A stretch of DNA of 64,000 bases. Source: Hygrocybe punicea. Taxonomy: Eukaryota; Basidiomycota; Agaricomycetes; Agaricales; Hygrophoraceae. Below the pieces are notes generated by a model, which was not told the origin of the DNA, did no database searches, and was given only the letters and a program-made list of their open reading frames with translations. The DNA is taken from assembly GCA_963556145.1 (NCBI GenBank), contig OY744470.1:1922001-1986000 (forward strand), written 5' to 3'. A program made the translations under genes and the position numbers. This document shows, piece after piece, positions 55,359-64,000 of the stretch. The number at the start of each line of letters is the position of its first letter. The first letter of the stretch is position 1.

Positions 55359-57598
55359 AGGGTTGGATACAATGACGAGAGCCGGGTGGCAAAGAGAGTT
55401 GCCCTGAACGAAATGGAAATTGGTTAGCGATAGTACAGCTATTCTCTCACTTAGCTGTGATATTGACATACGTTCTCCACACCAATTTATTTGTGACCGT
55501 AACATTGAGTGAAAACACTTACAATAGCACAATTCCAACACCAACCAGGTACATCAGACACTCCCCCAGAGTCATCTTACCACGCAAGAGTGGAACCAAA
55601 GTCAATTGACATGGCAGCACACTTGTGCAGTGAAAGACAAGGGGCGGGCTAATGGCCGATCTACACGCGACAGCAGGGGTCCAGCTCAGCTGTCCAACTC
55701 TCCATCACATCCATCTTTCATAACTTGGGCACATCTGATTGCGGAAAGACAAGAAGAGTGGCGAGTGAGGGGACAGCAACCTGAGTGTTCATCCCAAGCG
55801 AAATACTTTTATGACTCGGAAATAATGACAAATGACAAATACAGTGTTCAATGGCTCCTTTGAACACTACCAGTCCTTTGAACACCCTAATATAATTGAT
55901 TCTGTACTGATTTCTACTGCTAAAAAAGTGTTCTAATTCCCTCAGTGCATCATCTGAACCTATCTGGATATTGATTTTGATTCAGAACCATCAATAAAAT
56001 TAGAAACTGAATATTCACAAAGCAGAGAGAAATCTGATCACTCCTTTGAACACTAATGTTTTGATCATAAAACATTCAAATATTAAAAGATTTCTTTGAA
56101 AGTTGGTATGAGAGGTCTTTACATATATAAGCAACTTTTGGTCAACTCAGATTTTGTTCAAGATAATTGGCTAACTGTGGCATTTTAGGTTAATTTTTTG
56201 TGTTCAAAGGAGCCATTAAATACTGTACATACCGTGAAAGGTTTTGTTACGACAAATTTGAGATTTACCAGCCCTTGTACATCTTGGGGAAACGATTGTC
56301 AACTCTCAGAAATAACAGGGAAGAGACGACCAAAAGTGGACAATAAACAAATCGGCATTTGCCGCGATGATAGATGGCCAGTGCAAATTGGCGCGTCAGG
56401 TCCATATAAGACCGAGTCCTAAAAATACTTTTAGGACTCGGAACTATGGATGCATATGATGCAATGGAGCCTCAGTCGCTCCTCCTCAGCCATCAGCTTT
56501 GCCCATCCAGGGAGTGAAGATATTCTATCCACATAGCGCGGTGGGTATTCGAAAGGCAGAGCTCGCGAAGATATTACAGTTGGCGCGGTCGTTTGAAAGG
56601 CAGAGCCAAACACAGGCAAACTCGGCATTTGCCGCAACGATAGATTTTCGGACGAAAATTTGGGCTCGATACTGATGTCTGTTGCGGATACTGATACTGA
56701 TACTGACTAAGCAATGACTAAGCAACTCAGGTGCTGCTTTTGGTGATGCAGGCATTGTTTTCATTGTTTTGCTGCAATGCCCAACTAAATAAATGCCAGA
56801 AAAATTGTCAGATGCTGTTGGCATGTTACACTACAAATGACACTGCAATGTCAAGGCTTTTTAGGCAGAAATAGAGTCAATATTAATAGATTTATTTAAA
56901 TCTGCACTTTCTTTGGCACTAGAGCCTTGTAAATTGTTATTCTACTTATTCCTTAGCCAAGTGTTGTAAAATGTCTGATTTTAAGTATACAACAAGTTTT
57001 CAGTACTTTATTTAATGAAGAAAAATGAAGTTTCTGGTCATTTGGAGAAAAATGCCACACCAAAATATGCTTTTTTAACTTACCCATCCCAAAATTAACC
57101 ATTTATGACTCTTCTTCACCTTCCAGTTGTGCTGCTGTATTCTAACTTCTGTATCCTGCCTTGCCAGCACTGTGAATTACTTCAAGCAGAATACTAAGTT
57201 TTGGTATTTGATTTTTCTTGAGCAGAGATGTAGTCTAATCTCTTTGAAGTAGTAGATATTTTTAAAATATGAAATATGAAGCTGCCCTTATGTCAAAGTC
57301 AATATACTACAGCTTGCTCATCAGCTTTTACGATGTGGCATGTTGACTACATAGATGCCAAGCAACCTCACCATTTCCTTGCCAAATTACAAGGAACTCG
57401 AAAAGCAATCCTGCCTGTTCACAATCTGGAGGAGCAGGCAGCTGATGTTCACCAATCTCACCTTCAACTCCACTGCCCAGCCAAACTGGAGTTAGTGAAT
57501 GACGGGGGTACAAATGGTGGTGCTTATGGGTTTTGTGATATCTTTATGAATTGTTGGGATAAAGCCATAGATTTTTTTTGTGAATCTAAAACATATAC
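55359..57598. other. AT-rich stretch, no supported gene
   Basis: Short frames only. A 110-codon frame at 57276-57608 has normal-looking composition but no motif. The inverted word GAGTCCTAAAAATACTTTTAGGACTC is at 56415-56440, and a related copy is at 59363-59393. Confidence 0.4.
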
Positions 57599-57775
57599 TA
57601 GGCTGTAATCTCAGTTATCAGGGGTACAAATTTTAATGAAAATGGATGCAGGATTCTATCACGGGTACAAAAAAGCCAAAAAAGCCGCAGAAAAACTGTA
57701 CCCCTGGGCATTTTGCAAACCCTTGCATTCATTTTTGTGGAAAAGTGTACCCCTGATACCTGGGGTTATAGCCTA
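57599..57775. mobile_element. Small TIR element (177 bp)
   Basis: The ends TAGGCTGTAATCTCAG and TAGGCTATAACCCCAG (inverted) both run into TATCAGGGGTACA. The flanks ATATAC and GTATAC are near-identical, so a duplication is likely but imperfect. Confidence 0.65.
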
Positions 57776-57926
57776 GTATACCATTTATATCCAATAAAAA
57801 TTCTAAGGCCTCAGCCTAGCAACTTATAAAGATATACACAAACCCCTGGGCTCAGTCCTTGTACCCACGCTATTCACTAACTGGAGTGAAGCAGTATGGG
57901 TATGAAATTTCATGCAGATATGAATG

Positions 57927-58612
57927 CAAGGGGGTGTCGGAATGCGAATTTCCGATATACACTCATATTTTTTTTTACAGGGTCCATTGACCCCCCCCCC
58001 TCCTTCTAAATAAGGCAAAATATCCACATGTGATACCTACCACACAGCTGCCTGAACAAAACTACACGTACAAAGCCACAACTAGCACGTAGCATACATC
58101 AATAGAAACTAATTTCGACGGCACTTGGTCCTGCCACTTGTGAGTCATGATCTATATCATCCTCGGTTTCCTTATCTGCCCCTGGTATGAGCCTGGTGGA
58201 GCCTTGGCTTTCCGAACAGGCATTGCTGAATAAATGGCTGGCAAGATTAGCCCTAGATGATGATAAGATAATATTACTTACCACAGGGCCAAATGGGAGC
58301 TATGTGCTTCTGAGAGAACTAGCGGTAATGTCTTTGGTTTAACTTTTCGTTGTTTGTAAATATTTCATCACTACATACCTTTTTTTCTTAGCCATTGTGG
58401 CTGATTATAAAAGTGCACCAGCTCGAAGAAATAATTTTGCGTTCGTATTACTTCATGGGACATCTACAATGCTTCTATTATTACTTCTTAGGCATGAATA
58501 AAGTAATTAGCCTGCCACTTTCGCAGCAAAACCTGGAGTCCAAAAAAATTATTCGGGCAGCCAGCTGACCCCCCCCCCCTAGGTTCGGGATTCGCGTTCC
58601 GACACCCCCTTG
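57927..58612. mobile_element. Non-autonomous hAT-like element (686 bp) with poly-C tracts, copy 2
   Basis: The ends CAAGGGGGTGTCGGAATG and the inverse CAAGGGGGTGTCGGAACG are related to 29709-30375. The 8 bp duplication is TATGAATG at 57919-57926 and TATGAATC at 58613-58620, with 7 of 8 bases matching. Poly-C runs sit at 57990-58001 and 58569-58579. The shared inner word is AATTTCCGATATACACTCATAT. Confidence 0.85.
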
Positions 58613-58749
58613 TATGAATCAGCATATATCATATAAGGTGTGTCTGCATTTCTGCATTCATGACCTCATTGTATGATACTGACACTGCCTATCAGCTGAC
58701 AGAACAGCTCAACACCTACTATAGAGAGTAGAAGACAAGCATTAATATT

Positions 58750-59220
58750 TGACAATCCCTCAGATTCCATCTCAACGTCCTCAGATGCTCATGCATCACT
58801 TCACACTGCAATTCTTGATCCATGTCATGTTCTGGAGGTTGCAAATGCCCCACAGCAACCACTCAGACAGCATGTTGTTGGAAAAGGACTTCTGGAAATT
58901 TCTGCTGATAGTGCAACTGGAAACTTATCCTCTCACTCAGTGTTGCCACAACACCAAGCCATGTCTGTCTCCCAACAAATTCACAGCCAACTCAACTCCC
59001 TATCACACAAGCAGAGATTTGGCTTCCCTTCCTACCGCAGCACAGCCAAATCCCAAAAAAGGAAGATGCAAACATGCAAAAAATGTGGAAAGGAATCATG
59101 TAAGGGAAGAAAGGAGGTAAGGTTGTGTTTGGATCAGTATAGGGATTGTGGCAAGAGTGTCTGCAATGGTAGGGACTCAAAGAGACCCAATAAGCCTTGC
59201 TGGGATGTTGACTATCAATT
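58750..59220 (+). pseudogene. Zinc-finger remnant, transposon-type C-terminus
   Basis: A frame shifting around 58940 reads QQIHSQLNSLSHKQRFGFPSYRS and then CKKCGKESCKGRKEV...CGKSVCNGRDSKRPNKPC (59071-59200). This is a Cys-rich C-x2-C type terminus that I associate with repeated Agaricomycete proteins, probably transposon-derived. No intact protein is present. Confidence 0.45.
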
Positions 59221-59614
59221 GTTATTTACTGATGTACAGATACTGATTTTATCCAATTCAATTTTATTTTATTTATTTATTTATTTATTTATTTATTTTT
59301 TATTTTTTCCTCAACAGACATCAGTATCGAGCCAAAATTTGGCTAGGTGTGGTCCTCAAATAGACCGATCCTAAATATACATTTAGGACTCGGAACTGTA
59401 ATGAAGGTGTCCTGCCGAATAAAAAGGGTGTTATCTGCCGAATACTGGAGTTACCACGGAGAGATCTAGATTCTAGCTCTACTTAGAGCCCTGTTCATCC
59501 TATCATAGTGGGACCACTGGGAACCCATCCAACACGGGATCACGCCACCGAACACGTTGATTACGACAGAGATGTATCATGGACCCACATGTATCCACAA
59601 GTTAACTGACACCT

Positions 59615-61580
59615 CAGGAGTTCCAACATTTAGTTGGGGTCTAAAGTGGTTTCTAAAGTGAGCGGAAAAATATAATTTTTAGATTTACATTTAGGCCTAG
59701 CCTAAATATTGAATTTAAGTCACAAATAAATGTACATCTAAAGTATTTATTTAGTTTCATCTTTAGACTAGTTTTACAATTAAAATGATGACCTGTTCTA
59801 GATTGTGGAAGGAAAACAGAATTTCGCTACAAGTTTACTCAAATTTGCTAGTCTAAATCTAGGTATCATCCAAAGGCAGGCCAAAATTTAAACTTTCAGT
59901 GTGACTAAAATAATGGATTTAATAGTTATCAAAAAAAAAATTTCGGCGGTTATCAACATTCCAAATTTCAATCAGAACTAAAGCTATTGCCCGCGCAATC
60001 GCCCACCCGTCGTCCACCCATCGCCCACCCATCGCCCACCCATCGCCCACCCGTCGCCCACCTCCCAATCATGACCTGAACCCAGCTCCGACGTCGACAA
60101 AACCAATCAAATTTTTTTTTTCGACCTCACACCCACCGTGACGCCATCTCGCCATCTCTCCCGCTCCCGCTCATCCCATCCCCGGCATCTCCCCTGCCCA
60201 AGTATGACGATCTCCCACACCCCACGCCATCTCCCTCGCCCTCGCCGCCATTTCCCACCCTCGATTTCCTGCCAAGCCGTCGCCCACACCTCCGCCCTCC
60301 CCATCATCTCCCTCGTCCACACCCACGCCATCTCCCATCTCCCTCGTCGTCGCCATCTCTCCTCACACTCGCCATCTCCCACACCCTTGTCGCCCACGCC
60401 GCACCCTCGTCGCACACGCGACGCTCTCATCGCCACGCCGTCGCCACGCTCTCATCGCCCACGCTCTCATCGCCACACTCTCGTCGCCCACATCTAACCC
60501 ATCCAAAATTGGATCCCCCATGGCCATGCCCGCGCCATCTCTCTCGTCCACACCCACGCCATCTCCCCACCATCCCATCCCATCACCACGCAATCTCCCA
60601 CACCCTCTCGTCGCCCTCCCATCGTGCCCCCGCCATCTCCCTCACCCATGTCCACGCCATCTCCCTCACCCTCATCGCCAACGCCATCTCCCGCCAAGCC
60701 ACCTCCGCCATCACCTCCCTCGCCCACACCCCACGCCATCTCCCACACCCTCGTCATTCACACCCTCGTCGCCCACGCCACACCCTTGTCGCCAACGCCC
60801 ACGCCATCTCCTCACCCTCCCACTCCCTCGTCCCCCACGCCATCTCCTCCCATCCCATCGTGCCATGCCCACGCCATCTCCCACACCTCATCACCTACAC
60901 CCTCGTCGCCCTCCCATCCTATCGTGCCCCCGCCATCTCCCACACCCTCATCACCCACGCTCGTCACCCTCCCATCCTATCGTGCCCCCGCCATCTCGCT
61001 CTCATTCTGTCGTGCCCCCGTACACCCTTGTCGCCCCTGCCATCTCCCCCACCTGCCACTCCCCCTACCTCTGTCATCACCTCACGAACCCCACCACCAT
61101 GTCAATTGACGTTGGAGCTGGGCTCGTGAGGTAAGATTGGGAGATGGGTGGGCAATGGGTGGGCGACGGGCGGGCGACGAGCGGGCAATGGCGCGGGCAA
61201 TAGCTTTAGATCTAACAACAACTTTGAATTTAAATAGCTGCCGAAAATCTTACATTTTGATAATTATTAAATTTATTATTTTAACGCTACCGAAAGTTTT
61301 AATTTTGGCCTGCCTTTAGGTGATGCCTAAATTTGGACTAGAAATTTGAGTAAACTTGGAACTAAATTATACTTTCCCCTTACAATATAGATCTGATAAT
61401 TATTTTGATTGCAAGAATAACCTAAAGATGAAAATAAATAAATAATTTAGATATACATTTATTTGTGACTTAAATTCAATATTTAGGCTGGGCCTAAATG
61501 TAAATCTAAAGATTATATTTTGGTGCTAACTTTAGAAATCACTTTAGATCCCAACTAAATGTGGAAAGTCCTGATGTGTG
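59615..61580. mobile_element. 2 kb fold-back element with about 400-500 bp inverted ends and GC-rich core
   Basis: The left arm from ACATTTAGTTGGGGTCTAAA (59625) matches the inverse of the right arm ending near 61562. The arms share CACAAATAAATGTA, TTCATCTTTAG, GGCAGGCCAAAATTTAAAC-like and AAAGCTATTGCCCGCGC words in the same order down to about 60000 and 61200. Similarity appears to extend out to TCAGGA about ten bases further. No convincing target duplication was found. The core (60000-61200) is built from CGCCATCTCCC and CGTCGCCCAC units plus a GTCAATTGAC palindrome. Core open frames are composition artefacts. Confidence 0.8.
61079..61132. repeat. GTCAATTGAC palindrome, copy 5
   Basis: Arms ACCTCACGAA and CTCGTGAGGT with centre ATGTCAATTGACGTTGG. 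It lies inside the fold-back element's core. Confidence 0.8.
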
Positions 61581-61635
61581 AACCTGGGCTGGGTGTTTTC
61601 AAGTTTCTGCACGTTCATGTCCCACCGCGCACGAC

Positions 61636-64000
61636 ATGGCATCGTCATCGTCATCCAACAAGGATTCTAATATTCCTTCGTCTTCGTCATCTATACCGGA
61701 AGCACTGTGCACTTTGTTAGACTGGAACCCGCCCGAGTTGCAATTGCAAGCACACGAGGCGGGAGGGTCACCTGCGAAGAAATCTCGCCGGCCATCTTTC
61801 TACGACCGACATTTGAAGGGAGACCTCATTTTGGATTATGTTCAATACCATCCAGATCTCGCAGCAGAAATCGCTAAGGAAGTCGATGCAACGATAAATG
61901 CTGCACTTGAAGCCAACGCGAACGCTTTACCACCAGCCGACAGTCGTCTTCTGACCACAGAGGATCGCAACGACTGGATTTACAGCTTGGATCTTGTCAT
62001 GTCCAAAGAGCCTGCGGTCACCGAGTTCTATCAACAAGCAACTGCACACCTTTGCTTACCGGTTGCGTCCACCCTTGCCCTACATCCAAAATACGGCAGA
62101 TGGTCAAGTTTATTGCGCTGGAGTGTGGTACCCAATGCTGGCGGGTTTGCCATATCGGATGGATCACTCCGACTCACAGACATCGACGGTGGAAACGAGA
62201 CACAGAGGAAGATCGGTGACCAAGTTAAAGCTAGCATGACTCTCGATATGATCACCACTATTCGCAAGTTAAGGTCGACGTACCCAGATCTTGCTGTCTG
62301 GGAAGTGAAGAGTCTCACAGTCGGCAGTGCAGATGTCATGGTTGGTGTCAAATCGTTTGCCAATAGTGGTTTACCCTTCCCGTGGGATAAATGTCTTTGT
62401 GATGGTGAAACACACCAATCAGACAAACAAGATGCCGTGCATAACACTCGTGCTGGTCCTGACGCTCGCGTCAGTCCCTGGACCCTTCCTGAAGTCTACC
62501 ACGAATCCACACAATCTCAGGATGCGTCGGCATTAGATTCTAACGGCGACAGTCGTCGAAATATCGGGGGGAAGGAGAGCACAAGGGCAGAATCCCCCCC
62601 AATCACGGCGGGACCATCGTGTCCAACAGTAACTGTGTCTCACGTGTCTGGCGTGACTCCGCAGATGTCAAGTCGCAAAAGGAAAGGTCGCGTAGCGGAC
62701 TCCGGTCCTTCCACCCAAGCTGGAAAAGCAAAAAATCATGACGATGACACATACAAACCTGCGAATGTCTTGACTGCTGAGTCCTTCCTGCAACAGGTAA
62801 GTAAAGGGCTTCAATGCTAGCGCTCTGACATACTAGATGCTGATTTATTGATAGGCCTGGGCTCAGGCTGTACGAACAGATTCTACTATCATTGTCCTGC
62901 ATGCAGGCAATTATGAATACGTGGGTGTCCGGCATCGCAAATCCAGGACTCTTTATATTTCAGATATCGTTCACCCGCCGACATGCAAAGTGCCTGCATA
63001 CGGAAAGCTTCATATCGGCATTTACATTGCGGCTATCAAGGACGCCATCGACCGGATGGAGTATGCTGAGACTCTTCCTGAGAATCGGCGGTCCAAGATA
63101 CCGGCTAATCATGCCGCATTCAACAGGAAGCGTGATAATAGTGATGGCGATGGCGGGAATGACGGCAATGATACACCTGGCGATGGCGGTGGCGGTGGTG
63201 GTGGGCAGGGTGGGGGAAGCAATCAGGATAGTCATCCAGGTGATCGTGGCAGCAAGCGCCCGAGGAAGAGAGGTCCCTCGCGAGGTGGCAAGGGAGGGTC
63301 TAGATCCCAATCACGACGGAAGACGAGAGGTTCTCAAAGGCTCAAGCACGAACAACAGGCTGTGCGTATTGGTTTTCAATCATTGTGCGACGCATCTCAT
63401 TGTAATGTCAGAGGACCATACAAGAAGCCAATCAGCGGAATGTCCTCATCGTCTTTCTCTGCTATGGGGTGTACAACTCACCCAACCCTGCTGCCTTTTT
63501 CCGTAAGGCCCCACCCATTATGCCTGCTGGTCAAACGCCCACTCCTCCGCCAACCCCTAAGCTTAAAAAGACATATACACCGGGGACGTATTCATCTGTT
63601 ACCTTGACATCCGAAATAGGAGAGGGGTCAACGGGAAAGGTGCATGGTGGTACACTCACCGTGCATGCAGGTCAAGAATTCATCGACTTGGATGTCGTTG
63701 TTAAGATTTCATTCGAGGATGAAGAGCAAGAGCGGCTACAGCATGAATATTTCATCTACCGTGACCTCAACTCCAAAGGGGTCAAGGGAATCCCGACTGC
63801 ACTGGGACTCTTTTTCGACCCCGAGGTCGGGACATCTGCACTGGTGACCATTCATGCCGGTCGGTCCATTTACAATAGAGTCACGGAGCTTGAGTATTTC
63901 CAACGGTGGGGTCCTCATATTTGTGGCATCGGGTTCATGGTATTTGATCACTTCATTCACAGGGATGCCTTCCTGGCAACACTGAAGGCCATCCATGCTG
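61636..64000 (+). CDS. Protein kinase-like protein with long N-terminal region (3' end outside window)
   Basis: Exons are 61636-62796, 62855-63361 and 63412 onwards. Both introns (62797-62854, 63362-63411) are GT-AG and keep the frame. The N-terminal 390 residues have a Ser-rich start, then a conserved region (SFYDRHLKGDLILDYVQYHP, LTTEDRNDWIYSLDL, LLRWSVVPNAGGFAISDGSL, YPDLAVWEVKSLTVGSADVM). Exon 2 holds IIVLHAGNYEYVGVRHR and a Gly/Asp-rich then Arg/Lys-rich linker. Exon 3 opens a kinase fold: GEGSTGKV glycine loop (about 63628), VVVKISF (Lys), LQHEYFIYRDL (C-helix Glu). It runs to the window end before the catalytic loop. The N-terminal region plus kinase arrangement is typical of expanded Agaricomycete kinase-like families. 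No disruption is visible. Substrate unknown. Confidence 0.75.

Noticed and set aside
59268..59310. ATTT tandem run
   Set aside because: Ordinary microsatellite.
59440..59640. Possible tRNA-like foldings
   Set aside because: No cloverleaf with proper anticodon arm and T-loop could be drawn.
60107..61134. Several 100-200 codon frames on both strands
   Set aside because: GC-rich core repeats of the fold-back element; frames overlap on both strands with repetitive composition.

Overview
The window is nuclear DNA of a filamentous basidiomycete, most likely an Agaricomycete. Genes are broken by roughly 48-60 bp GT-AG introns, and the recognisable elements (Plavaka-type transposons, a DIRS-like tyrosine-recombinase retrotransposon, a DUF6570-type Helitron) and several gene families belong to that group. 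It reads as a repeat-rich island. Most coding sequence is transposon-derived or decayed, and the one clearly intact-looking host-type gene is the kinase-like gene running off the right edge. No tRNA, rRNA, CRISPR array or prokaryotic operon was seen.

Layout. 1-4.5 kb: Plavaka copy A, a divergent pair made of an accessory gene on the minus strand (cut by the window edge) and a C2H2-finger transposase on the plus strand. 4.9-6.3 kb: a small SAM-like gene split by a 961 bp hAT-like insertion. 6.5-9.6 kb: a decayed BET bromodomain gene holding two non-autonomous insertions. 11.35-12.35 kb: a fragment of transcription elongation factor Spt5 split by a 93 bp palindromic insertion. 13.3-14.3 kb: a CT-rich satellite. 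16.3-18.1 kb: an integrase-core gene with one nonsense codon. 18.4-19.6 kb: a 1185 bp hAT-like non-autonomous element. 19.8-22.95 kb: a conserved Agaricomycete family, possibly HECT-like. 25.0-30.6 kb: a decayed DIRS-like retrotransposon whose recombinase exon holds two further insertions. 31.2-37.0 kb: Plavaka copy B, again a divergent pair. 37.2-40.5 kb: a tandemly duplicated segment with CT-rich satellites. 40.85-48.6 kb: a nearly complete Helitron on the minus strand with a C-terminal USP-like peptidase domain. 50.5-55.4 kb: two unrecognised, multi-intron basidiomycete genes. 57.6-61.6 kb: two small terminal-inverted-repeat elements, a zinc-finger remnant and a 2 kb fold-back element with a GC-rich core. 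61.6-64 kb: the kinase-like gene.

How it fits together. The island has been built by layered insertion. In five places, removing an insertion and one target-site duplication restores a continuous reading frame, which gives the order of events and supports the boundaries. Two compositional themes recur. Pyrimidine- or GC-rich satellites sit inside or beside non-autonomous elements. A roughly 55 bp palindrome centred on GTCAATTGAC recurs five times, mostly inside such elements. Single TGA codons in otherwise open transposon frames suggest C-to-T decay. All family names come from reading the translated sequence; nothing was searched.
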